Shown piece after piece: positions 23,417 through 34,751 of a DNA stretch of 64,000 nt. The notes under the pieces are model-generated. The model searched no databases. It saw nothing but the letters and a program-made list of their open reading frames with translations, and was not told the DNA's origin. Source of the DNA: Rutstroemia sp. NJR-2017a BVV2 (lineage: Eukaryota; Ascomycota; Leotiomycetes; Helotiales; Rutstroemiaceae); NCBI GenBank assembly GCA_002946415.1, contig NJPS01000006.1, positions 620,001-684,000 of the forward strand, read 5' to 3'. The translations under genes were made by a program, and so were the position numbers. Within the stretch, counting starts at the first letter, position 1. Each line of letters starts with the position of its first letter.

Positions 23417-25693
23417 TCATCTTGTGGCGTCGGTGAGGGAAGTCTCAGGCCAAGCTGAACCGTCAATGGTAAAGTCATTGGACATTAGAAGCTCAAAATC
23501 CGCATCGTCCATGGTGACACCATTCCAGTCAATACTGTCCATGGAACTGCTAGTTTGAGTAGCAAGCAATCCGCCCATGAAATCGAAACTCTCAGGAGAG
23601 CCATTTTGGGGGTCAGGCTTAGAAGCTTCCTTCACTGCGGAATCGATTACTTCCCTAACTTGTCTCGCGCAGGTCCAAGTATGGGATACACCATCAAGAG
23701 CTTCCAAGACTTGGTCCAGAGATCTTGCAATTGCAGGGTCCTTCCAGGAAGAGCCCTCTATATATCGTTTCATTAAGATAATACTCGCTGCAGTTGCAAG
23801 ACTGTGGACGAACGTAATTGGAAGATGACTAGGCGGGTAATGGTGGGGATTGCTGGAATGCATTCGGAGAAGCTTAAGGACGGTTTCTAATGATTCATAA
23901 CATATCTGAACATCCTCGGTTGCGCCAATTCCTGGATCTTTGAAAGCAGCTCTAGGCGGCCGATGGAGGATTATCATGGCCGTGTGATACTGCATGCTTG
24001 GCTATTTGTTAGTACTTCCAAGATGAGTATGAGATTGCGAGCTTACTGGAGATGAAGTACGAGCGGAGGTACATGTCCGACTGTCCATTTCGTCCAATGC
24101 AGCTTTGTTGGCAGATCCTTAAGCCACTTAGCCAGCGCTACATGAATTTCTGTGATTGACGTTGCCAAAACAGTGGCATCTGTGTTTGCGCATCGATTCT
24201 CAAACACTTTCGTGATCATGCGATGCAAAATCTTGCAAAGTTCGATCTGATGCACCCAAGAAGCAACCAATGCAAGACCATCTTCGTAAGCAGTCTCAGA
24301 CGTGCCTTCCATGATGTACTTGTTGAGGAGAGACTTCCATTCTGGAGGGTATGGTATGCGTACGGTATCGTGAACGTCTGACTCGCTGGGGTGCAAAGCA
24401 GGTGGCCTGCCGAAATATAGACTGAGTTGCTTATCGGCTATGAAAGCCGCCCAGTATGTCCGCCGCAGAATTTCTCTGTCAATCCAGGAGTCACCAGAAC
24501 CTTTCCAATTAGTAGGGTCGAGGTGTAATCCCATCTCATGAGCAATTCGAAAAGCCATGCCCGAGAATAGCCATCCTTTAGAAGTCTTTCCCTGCCCAAT
24601 TTCACGGTGACCGAGAAGGATAAGGGCCTGTAGCGTTGTAAGATTAGGTGATTCCAGCGCAGAACCATACAGGAGCTCTTGCGCACGATTGGAGAACATA
24701 TCTGACAGCTCTCTTTGAGCAGTCTGCTCGCTAGCAAGAGCACCTATTGCACATATCGCATACATCAAGAGATCTGAATAATAGGGCCCAGAACCGGCAT
24801 CGAAATCCCGAAGGAAGTATTCGCGATAAAGACACATGTGATACTGATACTGGTTTTGGAAGAATACCCTCATGAGGTAGGTGCATATCTCACTGTTAGG
24901 AGCAAAAGCCAGATAAGAATAAGCATTGGTGGCTTGCTCCCCAGGACTAGTTGGGTGATTAGTATCTAAGTTTGTAGTAACGGAACCGAAGTCGCCAGTG
25001 GACATATTGGTAGAAGATGTATGATCCAATTCTTCGGAAGGATTGATCTGGAAGAAGCTCGTTGCACCGTAGAATTCCGCCGAGTTTCCATCTTTGAGTT
25101 TCCGAAGATGGCCAGTTCGAGACCGGATAGGAATGCTGGTCGAGATGGAAGAGCTAGCCGTAGGAGATGTAGACGCCCGATCAGGCGGCACAGCCAGATG
25201 GTTCGTGGAGGCACTGAAATTAGCCAACATCTCCTCTCGTCTTGGTGCATCGGCTGCAATCAGTTTCGTAATAAACAGCTCGAGGGACGCTATTTGACCC
25301 TCAAGCGCCTGCACATATCCTTTTGGCACAGGTCTATGTTTTGGTATCAGGTAAGTAAGTGCCACTAGCACATGGAAGGGGGCACAGGCGGAGTTGCTGA
25401 ATATCTTACCTCGACTTTTCTGATTGAGGATAGACACATTCGTGCTTCCCCTTCCGACATGGCGGACATGGTTGTGTACGATCACATTTGATCTGTAATT
25501 GGAGCAAATCAGCCAAAAACCTCCATGCTGATAATCGCTTATCGTTGACTTGTTACTCACTCTTCGATATCTACATCTCTCGCAGCTACAGGAGGACAAC
25601 GTCAGCACACAACACCACAGCGAAGCTAGAGCTTTTGACTTACGAAACTTTTGAAGCACGTTGGCCTGTTCCAGACTCTCGGGTTTGGTTCAT
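23417..25693 (-). CDS. Zn2Cys6 fungal transcription factor
   Basis: Five exons (25693-25644, 25585-25561, 25492-25410, 25333-24047, 23996-23417) join to 674 residues. The complete binuclear zinc cluster appears only after splicing: Cys 18, 21, 28, 34, 37 and 44, spaced Cx2Cx6Cx5Cx2Cx6C, with CERCRYRRIKCDR at its heart. A linker with PVPKGYVQALEGQIASLEL follows and probably forms the dimerising coiled coil. The central fungal-specific (middle homology) domain covers about residues 215-430, with LTTLQALILLGHREIG, GMAFRIAHEMGLHLDP and REILRRTYWAAFIADKQLS. The C-terminal exon contains MQYHTAMIILHRPPRA and an acidic end. Start 25693 (MNQTRESG) was chosen because it alone leads in frame into the cluster; a frame reading through the introns destroys it. 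Such factors usually bind CGG-containing sites and often regulate adjacent genes. Confidence 0.94.
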
Positions 25694-26343
25694 TGTGGAG
25701 ATATATGCACTCCAGTGATTGCGATCATGGATTGTGGATGTAACAAGACTCTCTATCTATCGCCTTGGGGTTGCAGAAGCAAACGCGTGCGAACCACAAA
25801 CAGCACCAGAGCTCGGACTAAGTATGCTTTTAGGGGACCTCAAGAGAATGCGGGGACTGTCATCGGCTAGAACGTCTGCGGGTTGTGCTCATCGCAATTG
25901 GTACAGTTTGGTCACTTTTTGTCTTGCTCAGCTGAGGCTGAAATGTTCTGTAAATTCACAGCCGTCAATTTCGAGGAACCTAGGCTCATTATAGTGGGGA
26001 GTAGCGCTATCATGCTCGGAAATCCACTCAGACTTCGGTCCAAGTCCCCCGTCGGAAGTCCTAATCTCGCGCGGGGTTTAATTCTACATGAAGCTCTCCC
26101 GTCAAGGATTTATGTTTTGACAGATTTCCAGCAAACCTTGGCCTGGCAGGATGATCTGTATTTACTGAATATTCATATCGCTACTTACTTTATATGCCTA
26201 CAAGTTAACGCTAAACCGTGAACCCCAGCATGGGAATTAACCGTCGTAGTTTCTACACATAATTCTAATGACAAGCACCAAGAGCATTATTCTACAGACT
26301 CAATTCCTGAATTACTTAATTACGCTCCCTGAAAGAGACCAAA
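25694..26343. promoter_or_regulatory. Promoter region of the Zn2Cys6 gene
   Basis: 650 bases between the regulator (starting at 25693 and reading left) and the end of the UPF0317 gene. Plus-strand frames here overlap one another, lack motifs and are probably spurious. No clear operator is identified. Confidence 0.4.
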
Positions 26344-27378
26344 TCACCGTGAAGGATATTCACACCCCATTATGGCGTCATCGTCCTTTGCTGCTGCCAC
26401 CGTCCTTGCCCTTTCTTCGATCGCCGACAAAAGTTTGCTTTCACGGATAATATCCCAATCACGGCAATCCAAGACCAGCATATGTCCCGGAGCATGACCC
26501 ATAACCACACCTTTCAAACCTGCACTGATGATAGCTTGCTGAGGAGTAACACCGCAGCCCCAAAACACTGGCACGTTATCTTCATCCCCATGCGCGAATC
26601 CGAATTGAAGGGTGTCTTGGGCAATGGGGGAAGGGGGATCACCCCAGTCAGGTCTACTGATATCCTTGATTCCCAATCGCTCAACAGCGTCCCAGCCCCA
26701 AGCAATTGGCTCACCATGAGTGGCTAAGTATGGTCTAGTGATGGCTCTGACCCGCTCGATCTCAGACTTCTTGTATGGTCGCATCGAAACTACGAAAGTG
26801 CCGTTTGTAAAAACACCAGCTGGACATAGAGGTATATTTGTCTTGTACATCGGCACATTTCGCTGCTGCAATGTATGTCGAGGAGGCAACCCAGCATCTG
26901 TAAGAGCTGTCTCGAAACTGAACGAGCATCCAATCAGGAATGCAACATGATCTTCTGTCCACTCTTGTAGGATATCATCGCAATGATCCTCCTTCAGGAC
27001 CCCATCTTCATAAACCATGTATTTCGGGATGTCGGTTCGAATATCGACGCCTGCTGCGATTTGGTCGTCTGCAACACCATCGATCCATGATTCAAGCGCG
27101 CCATACGATCCCAATGATGCCGATTTGGCTAGTAAAGGGCATGGGACTGGATTCCGTTTGCAGAGTTGGACGAAATCTTCGGCATATTGCGAGGGTAGAA
27201 CGATGAGGTTGGCTTGGAGGTATGTTGGCGCAAGGCCAGAAGTGGGTGTAGAATGTCTGCCACTGCGAGATGCAGCCCTGACGGCATCTCCTGAGATTAG
27301 GCTGCCGGAAAGTAAAGATTTTGCAACGGTGATATAATCTGTAGTGCTAGAATCATCATGATCAAGAGCTGGTGCCAT
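26344..27378 (-). CDS. UPF0317/DUF1445 protein, D-glutamate cyclase-like
   Basis: Intronless frame of 344 residues. The sequence follows the DUF1445 (UPF0317) plan throughout: APTYLQANLIVLPSQYAEDF near the N-terminus; then FLIGCSFSFETALTDAGLP; then YKTNIPLCPAGVFTNGTFVV; then FGFAHGDEDNVPVFWGCGVT; and APGHMLVLDCRD near the C-terminus. In animals a member of this family (DGLUCY) converts D-glutamate to 5-oxo-D-proline, and bacterial members lie beside 5-oxoprolinase or amidase genes, so a hydro-lyase/cyclase reaction on an acidic amino acid or related compound is likely. No signal peptide or membrane helix is obvious; a mitochondrial location cannot be judged. The gene heads a same-strand trio with a Zn2Cys6 regulator and a Dal5-type permease. 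The region upstream has several GATA cores (27661-27782), consistent with nitrogen control. Confidence 0.93.
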   Translation of the reverse strand: MAPALDHDDSSTTDYITVAKSLLSGSLISGDAVRAASRSGRHSTPTSGLAPTYLQANLIVLPSQYAEDFVQLCKRNPVPCPLLAKSASLGSYGALESWIDGVADDQIAAGVDIRTDIPKYMVYEDGVLKEDHCDDILQEWTEDHVAFLIGCSFSFETALTDAGLPPRHTLQQRNVPMYKTNIPLCPAGVFTNGTFVVSMRPYKKSEIERVRAITRPYLATHGEPIAWGWDAVERLGIKDISRPDWGDPPSPIAQDTLQFGFAHGDEDNVPVFWGCGVTPQQAIISAGLKGVVMGHAPGHMLVLDCRDWDIIRESKLLSAIEERARTVAAAKDDDAIMGCEYPSR

Positions 27379-28395
27379 TTTTGCTAAGAATGGGATGGAG
27401 TCAGAGAAAACGAGAAAGTGGGAGTACGAAAATTACTAGAGCATGGCATCTAGTGAAGAGAGGCATTTTGGAAGATATGTACTTCCCAAGGCAAGCATCA
27501 GTTGACTTCATGTTGTGGCAGGTTCGATGCTGCGACGGAGTTGAATCTGCGCTCTCCTCGCCCGACTTGAGTGAGGTCGACCCGAGTTTGTTTGGGTTAG
27601 TCATCCACGTTACGACGATCACCAGGTGTAACTAGCTTGAAGATCGGGATCTTTCCATCGTTATCCACTTTTTGGACTTATCTTTATATTAATTAACTAT
27701 TTATCTTTTTAGCAAGTCGAATAATTCAATAATAACTTATTAGTAAATATTATTATCAACTAGAATTTGTGACGATTTATCCCTAAACTGCACCCATGAG
27801 GTACCTGAGCTTGGAGGCTAGCGATGCCGGCAGCCTATCTAACCTCATATGACCCCGCTCCCTATATGGAGTCTTTCTGGGCTCTAAAGCTCTTTCAGCT
27901 GTTTAGTTGATTCTCAAGGTCATTTGCAGTCATTATGTCGAGCCATCACATTTCATATCTTCTATAAGAGAATCATCCATATAGTTTGAAAGGATATATT
28001 TCAGTGTTGAAAACACATTCATCCAAACTGATGGTATCCGGTGAAGAGAATATCAAGTAGAAATACTCGAGAGTCTCTGTCACCCAAAAGCTCTGCTCAA
28101 TGCTCAAAGCCATTAGTGTGAACTCCGAGCAATAGTAGAATGTCTAGTCTACCTCCAGGCTCCATGGACTCCTCCTTCTCCGTCTCGCCAGCGACTGTCA
28201 CATTAATTATAGCAGAGTTGGCTGAGGGTGTCGTGATTGACTTCATGATTACATATTCCGAGCCACATCTTGAAGGTCTTCCTTTCCGCTGTATATTATA
28301 TATATATATATAATATACCTCTCTTCTGTTAGAGGAGCAGATGTCTTGAACTCAGCCCCATTGATTTCTCTGTGGTTATCTCTATCTTCAATGTG
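27379..28395. other. UPF0317 promoter and AT-rich spacer
   Basis: The first 400 bases contain the GATA-core cluster described separately. Bases 27680-27780 are very AT-rich. A palindromic (TA)n run, with TATAT flanks on both sides, lies at 28290-28316. No protein frame is supported. Confidence 0.5.
27661..27782. promoter_or_regulatory. Cluster of GATA-factor core sites
   Basis: TTATCC at 27661, TTATCT at 27678 and 27701, TTATCA at about 27753 and TTATCC at about 27777 are GATAA-type cores read on the minus strand. That is the strand of the UPF0317 gene, whose start is 283-400 bases away. AreA/Nit2-type nitrogen regulators bind such sites. The DNA is AT-rich, so some cores are expected by chance. 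Confidence 0.35.
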
Positions 28396-29124
28396 ATGCG
28401 TTTTAGTTTCTTTCTCACATTGCTATGCTCTATCACTGAGGCAACATCATGCAATTATTCGGCCATTTCCTTACCACTAAAAGATATCCAAGATGTTCCC
28501 GATGTTCCAAACTCTTTCATCCGAGGCATTCCAGTCACAGTTGGAACACCAGCTCAGAATATCGTGGTTCTTCCTTGGGGGTAATTAGATTCCTTTTCTC
28601 CTATAATTGCTCTCTCGCTGACAAACTTCAAATGAGTTGAATAACGCTTGGTTATCTGACCATCTCGCTCTGCTATAGCACTATTATATTTGAGGATACG
28701 ATCTGCCAAGTTTGACGCGGCAATTACTTCTTCGAACATGCGTGATGCTTCCACAACTTTCGACAAGAGTAGCATCCTAACCGCAGCCTACCTTATGGTT
28801 AATCATGACGATAATACCTTTGCACTATGGCGGGCCAACCCCTCAACAGCCTCAGATCTCGTCCCCACCATCTACAAAGACACAGCTGATAGCTGTACCA
28901 ATGCAGCTACCAACGGAACCGTAACAGTCAACGGGACAACCACCAACGGAGCCGGCGATACAACCGCAGCTCCAGCCAGGATACAGACGGGCCTGCCTCG
29001 CGGTACAGCTGCTGGGATTGTTTTAGGTGTGGCTCTGCTTGCTGCCGTGGGCTGGTTTGTGTTCCGAAGGAAGAGGGATGGACCAAAAGCTCGCGAAGTT
29101 GCTTCTCAACATACCCATGGATAG
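28396..29124 (+). pseudogene. Broken aspartic-protease-like membrane protein gene
   Basis: Pieces of a pepsin-like (A1) fungal gene remain in the right order, but the catalytic core is gone. 28396-28584 encodes a signal peptide (MRFSFFLTLLCSITEA) and the mature start SFIRGIPVTVGTPAQNIVVL, then stops. After a stretch that may have been an intron (28581-28678), fragments resembling IIFEDTICQV and RGNYFFEHA appear in one frame with stops between them. Then ASTTFDKS and LTAAYLMVNHDDNTFALW appear in another frame, open from 28690. The last matches the end of a protease fold. It is followed by a Thr/Asn/Gly-rich linker, a membrane helix (GIVLGVALLAAVGWFVF) and a short basic tail. The two active-site Asp motifs and roughly 200 or more residues are missing. 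This is best read as an internal deletion with frameshift and stop. A spliced short membrane peptide is possible but would not be a protease. Confidence 0.75.
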
Positions 29125-31035
29125 TGCATTGGAAAGATCAAGGCAAGGATTGGGTGCTCCTGAAGTTGCTTCTCAGGCTACCATGGGTTTGAACAAAACA
29201 GTGCATTTGCGCGATATCTTGAGGTTGATGGGAATCGGTTCAAGGACGAATTGGACGCTAGCAGGAAGATGTAGGAGCCTGTACCGGAGTTGTTATAGCT
29301 CCAGCTTTGAAGCTATAAGTTGTGTGTATACATCTTTTTTATATGGTAGTTAGTTCGAAAGATTAATATCTGATTTCATTTTGTACTACAAGATTTACCC
29401 TTAGGGTTAAGGTCATGTTGTCTTGAGCTCCATTGTTACAATGCCTCCTTAGTTGATGTGTAGTCGATTCGGTCTGGTTGAGACTACTTATTCTTGTAGC
29501 CTATACGATGGTAGAAGATCGTCAGAGAGGCTCACCAAGGAGGGGTTACACCCGCCTCCGAGCTACCGGCAACCTTATGCAGGTAATAGAGTTCACGTAC
29601 AACTACCGCACAATGCACTCGACCCTTGGGCGATTCGTACATAAGGTCTACGTTCCAGATTCTATGCGGTATGCCCCGCTTGTAGTTGAGATTGCAGTTA
29701 CCTTGCTGCCCCACCTCAGCCCAGTTCCGTCTAGTTATGCTTACAGATGTACGCTCTAACCGAGAGTCCCTCTCTTATCTCCTTCTACCTCCGTAATGTG
29801 TAGTAAAGCGGGCAGGTATCCGCAAATGCACTTTTACTTGTGGTTCAAATCGCCGGCCTCGACCCGAGGGCGTGTCCAGCGTTGATTTCATGGGCCGCTA
29901 TCTGTGGTCCTGTGAAGGTCCAAGGAGCATTTGTGGTCTTACCGGGGAAGCAGAAGCTTACTTGTATAACCTAAGTATATTATAAGCAGATAACCTTATC
30001 CACTGTGGGCCTTATTCTCAACAACATGCGGCTCGCCTTTATTTGCGAACCGTTCCCTCTGAAGGCCGCCCGCCGCCCGCCGCCCTTCCTCCTTCCGAAT
30101 GTCAGAGGGACCATCACATTGTGCCGAGGGCGTGTCTGCTTCCAGATTTGATTCCGAACTGTATCAGTTGCATTGCATCCGAAGGCTACAACATAGGGCA
30201 ATATCGCTTGCATTACTGCGCAACGTAGCATAACTCTACAGAGAGGCGTGCAGATGAGTCATATGGCCACCCCACCGTATGTCGTCAAATGGCGAGCAGA
30301 AATCCAACTGCGCATGGACGCCACTTTCTTGAGTATATAATTTTCAAGTCTCCCGCTCCATCATCTTCGCAATGTTGTGTAGCAAAGACATCCGGAGCGA
30401 GGGCCAATTGATCAATCAGATCCATCAGAAGCTGCGGATGGAGACGGTAGTCGGTGTTGAAAGACAATTCGTGGGGAAGAAGGAAAGACGAGGGAAGAGT
30501 CATATGTCAGATACTAAGCTTCTTTGGGACCGGCGAGGAAGAAGGCTAATGCACAATTTGTGTGGGCACCCAATGAAAAACCCGGTCTGGCCGATACGAA
30601 TTGGGTACGCCGAAAAGAGAGGCTGTGTAGTAAGAATGCCTTGACTGCCTCGACTTCCTCTGCTATAGGAAATGAGCTCTGGACAAAATTCATATTAGAT
30701 GCCGAGTCTCCCTTTCAGGCTTCCAACCTTTTTTTCTCTTTTTGTAAGATTCATCATCGTTCATTGTTCATTGTTCTACTACGATTACTATCTTCATAGT
30801 ATATTCTACCTCGTCGTCGATTCCTTGAATTTGCGGCGCTGTAGAACGAAGAACAAAACTTCCCCTCCATCATTATACAACTCAATTCGCTCCAATCTAT
30901 CCGATTTCCACACCTCACACCTCACATCTCAACCTCACACTTCCCACCTCCCAACTTCAAACCTCACACTTCACGCCCTCCATCACTCAATTACTTGCGA
31001 TCAAGCTGTAGTCATTTTCACTCATCATCTTTGCA
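29125..31035. other. Gene-free stretch before the half-zinc-cluster gene
   Basis: No convincing protein gene. Frames at 29453-29759 and 30372-30799 overlap in several registers and have no motif. From about 30750 the plus strand is rich in C, T and A with short repeated CACCTC/CACTTC units (30910-30975), which looks like the leader of the gene starting at 31036. Confidence 0.55.
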
Positions 31036-33728
31036 ATGGCTGTTAACATGGAAAGTCAAATGCCCCTCACCTCCTTCACCATCACCCAACCTTTCCTCGG
31101 TGCACCACTCCAATTTAGTCCTGCTCTTGGTTCCAAGGAATTGGAGTCATTGATCGACGCTTATGTTCCTGGTCCCGGCGCAAAGCAAGACAAGCTATCT
31201 ACAGTGACAATTGATTTCTACAACCACGCGACCGTGGACCTCAACACCGGTGCCCTTGTTCGCCAATATGATGTTTACCCCTCCTGGGCCACTTCCTCCT
31301 TCGAGCTGAGCCCTTCGCAATCGCAATCCTCTGGACTGAGCCCTGCAATCTACACGCCTAGCCCAGCTTCTTCTACCACCTTCGATTCTTCATTCGGAGC
31401 TATCAGCACTCCACCTCTCCAAACTCGTGGGGCACGAGTATCCAAGAAGTCAAAGAAAGAAAGCAAGAAGTCCTCGGAAATCAGACTCCCAGGATTCTCA
31501 ATTATGACCAAGGATGGTGTTGATGTCACCAACTCTGCTGGTCGAGGAACCAAGACGAAGGAACAGAGAGAACATGCGCATCTGATGAGAATCATCAAGG
31601 CTTGTGATGCTTGTAAGCGAAAGAAGATCAGAGTAAGTCCTGACAGTCTCAATAAACTAGGAAGTTTCTGACAGACTATAGTGCGATCCATCTCATAGGC
31701 TGTCCTCACATGTAGATATGTCCAGGTCTTCCACCACCAAAACATCGTCGTCATCGCCCTCGCGGTCTGGACCAAGTCCCGCTGCCTCTACTCCGTCTTT
31801 ATCCAGAGAAACGACACAGGACTCCGAACATAGTAGTCCATCTGCTGACGCTTCTTTTGCCCTTGAAGATTTCGTTCTATTTCCGGAAGACGATTCCAAC
31901 CAATGGAACGCAGACTTCGAGACTCAGTACAAGTACAACGACCTGAGCTTGATGGATTTCAACCAATTCCCCGACTTCGACCCCAGTTATTTCGCCAGCA
32001 TGGATGTACTCTCATCTTTCGGCGCTCCCTCTTCCAGTCAATCTTCATTCTCAAGCACCCACCAACTGGCCGGTCACAACCTTTTACCGGACTACGACCA
32101 CGTGCAACAATGGGCGTATGCAAACATCAACTCGCAATCAGTCTCGCCAGTTGAAAGCCAAGCGCTTTCTTCAGAAGACCTGAACTTCTTTGATTCTTCT
32201 GACCACTCTCAAGGCGATGATCGCGTTCACCACACGGTTCGCCTAAGAAATGCACAAGACAATCCTTGGAACATGGTGTCGCCGGTGGCCTGTGTAGGAT
32301 ATGGATATGCGCCACAACCCACTCACACCCGTCACATACACGAAGCCAACTCAAGCACTCATCTCCGCCTTGCGGACGGCGATACTGGAACAATGTATGC
32401 TCCTGCTGCCGCCGGCTATGCACAAGAAGATACGAGCACAAATCGCGGAGCCGCTCACACGTCGCCTACTGTACATGATTCTAGCCAACCACACTCAGCT
32501 GCCCAAATGGGCCATGCACAAGTCGTCTCGGATGAACAAATTAGGGATGTACAAGAAGGTCGTAGGAAGAGGAATCGCAAGCTTGCGTCAGATGCTTCGG
32601 CTTTGGCCTCGACTGGCCAAGGAAGTAGCGCCCTGCCATCACCAGCGCAGTACTCACCAGAAGGATATACCGAAGCCGCCTCCTCCGCCCTCCGCAACCC
32701 CACGCTCTATTACGCACCACGACCGATGGATCCACAGTACTCCCCAGTAATCAACCGCAAGCACAAGGTTGATTCTGAAGTCGTTCATCGCACTTCAAGC
32801 TCAGACGTCGTAGTATCTATAGATACTGCACTATCTGTTTGGAGCCCAGTTACTGTATTGAACGATGCCAGCGATACTTATGTGGCTATCCAACCACGCA
32901 CTCCATCTGCCAGATCGTCATTTATCTCATCACGCATGTCAAGTCCAAGATCCAGAAGCCGCAGCGATGCTCTAGTGCGCCTGCCCTGTGAAGCGCACTG
33001 CCTATACACTAGAACAATACTTCCCAACGTACAATGTTGCTATGAACACTGGCGAGAACACAACATCACAAATGCGAATGCAATGTCAACCGTCAAGGCT
33101 GGCAAGACCAAGTCCCAAACTACGATATTGACAACTCTCGAGAAACACGCGAGCCGATCCGTACCTGGAAAGGTCTACGTAACGACCCCAAGCAAACCGA
33201 CGCTTTCTCTGCTCGCGGCCCTAGTCATAGGACTAGGAGTACCGATCGTTTCAAGGAACCTCTTGCAGGATGCTTTCGTTCCCGTCTTGGATGTCCTAGC
33301 TACCATACTTATAGGCGCCCTTATCGCTTCTCGATACTTGCATGGCTCCGTTTCCTTGGCTGAGACCATAACAGTGCCCGTACGTCATCCACCTTGCCCT
33401 TCCCTTCTGCACACATGTCATAAGCAGAGAACTTGTACTGACTATGTTTTACAGTCGGGCCGAGAAACACCGACGACAATCACTGCTGGAGTAACAAGCT
33501 TCATAGATCGCTTCCGACCATGGCTTTCTCGATATGTATGCTTCTCTTCTCTTCCTGCCAGCCAGCATACTGCAGGATGTTGTATTCTATAAGAATACAA
33601 TACTAATTTGATTTCTGTAGGAATCGTCCCCTCGAAGAACGAGAACAGTTTCAAATTCAGATAAGACTTCGTGTTTAGATGGTTGTGAGAATTTTCTAAA
33701 GAAGTTTTCGCTCAGATGTGCGACATAG
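31036..33728 (+). CDS. Half-zinc-cluster protein with C-terminal membrane helices
   Basis: Four exons (31036-31632, 31682-33379, 33455-33535, 33621-33728) join to 827 residues; introns are 49, 75 and 85 nt with GT-AG ends. Residues 1-185 contain a compact conserved-looking part (TVTIDFYNHATVDLNTGALV) and a Lys-rich stretch. The splice at residue 199/200 creates KACDACKRKKIRCDPSHR: Cys 190, 193 and 200 match the first half of a Zn2Cys6 motif, but the last three Cys are absent and His 204 follows instead. The middle 500 residues are Ser/Pro/Gln/Asp-rich, with acidic patches such as LEDFVLFPEDD, as in activation regions. Residues about 705-725 (LSLLAALVIGLGVPIV) and 733-752 (VLDVLATILIGALIASRYL) are hydrophobic enough to be membrane helices. 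It could be a membrane-held regulator or a protein that only resembles zinc-cluster factors; function is unknown. MAVNM or the Met four codons later may be the start. Confidence 0.85.
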
Positions 33729-34751
33729 ATGGAGATGTAGGACATAGATGGAGATGTAGAGACTGGAAGATAATGAGAGGTTTACCGGCCAGCAAGAGGA
33801 TGCTATGGCGACGGTTGTTCTCTTCGTTGCGTTTTCTTTTTTTCGAGTAACCTTGAGAGATAGATGTTTTGCATGGTGCATGGCGCCGCCTGAGCGTTCA
33901 TTCTCATAAGGGTTGGTGTGCTGGACACATTCTTTTTTTCTTTTCCTCCGATGTTCGATTATCGGAGTGAGGGTTACGTGCGTGGATGAGATCAGATGAG
34001 ATGGGATAGTGAGTGACGGACGGACGGTATGGTGAACGAATAAGACCCGTTCAGTTGAGTAGTTGAGTCGAGTCGAGTTGAGCCGAGTTCGGGTGGGGTG
34101 GAAGTGGTGGTGGATGATGATGATTGTAACGAATAGGAAGGAGACATTTAATGGATATATCGGACGGATCGCTATGCCAGTATGATCCTTATGCTCGTAT
34201 TCACGCCGGTAGCATACAAATAGAAAACCGACTTCTAATTCATGAACTGCATATAATAATCACTTGTCTTTGATTATTTTGGTGATGCACCACATTAACT
34301 TTGTCCTGTTCAATCTATGTTATGGATATCGAGTAAACCAAATAAGTTAGACTTCACAATATAATATACGACGGCGATGTAAGATAGGATATACCATCCA
34401 ACTAGTCAAATACTGCAACGACGATATACAGTAATCATAGCTCGTTGGTAAAATCTGTTATAACGGGTCTTATATGCTACACGAACAGTAGATAATTGAT
34501 GATCTGAGATTGAAAAGATTAGAGAAACCGGTACCAATAGTATTAGATCATTGTTATATTATCTCTTTCCCTCCCTGTTTTCCCCTCTGCTAGCTATATA
34601 TCTCTATCTATATATATATACTCAAATCTGACGAAGAAAAGAAAAGCTGCATCGAAAAAAGTCACCCGAACCAAAGGATGTTTCGTCCCGCACTGTCGGA
34701 GTAGATAGATAGATAGGTCCAGCTCTTCGCTCGAGTTTGAGGAGCCACTTT
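33729..34751. other. Convergent intergenic region
   Basis: Lies between the plus-strand gene ending at 33728 and the minus-strand gene ending at 34752. A 20-nt stretch (GACATAGATGGAGATGTAG-like) is repeated in tandem at 33722-33759, directly at the stop codon. Otherwise AT-rich with short TA runs near 34600-34620. No gene seen. Confidence 0.6.

Noticed and set aside
25488..25994. Plus-strand frames over the start of the Zn2Cys6 gene
   Set aside because: They overlap each other in several registers, while the minus strand yields a perfect six-cysteine cluster after splicing.
29453..30231. Possible transposon or gene remnant
   Set aside because: Short overlapping frames on both strands, no transposase or reverse-transcriptase motif and no terminal repeats could be seen.
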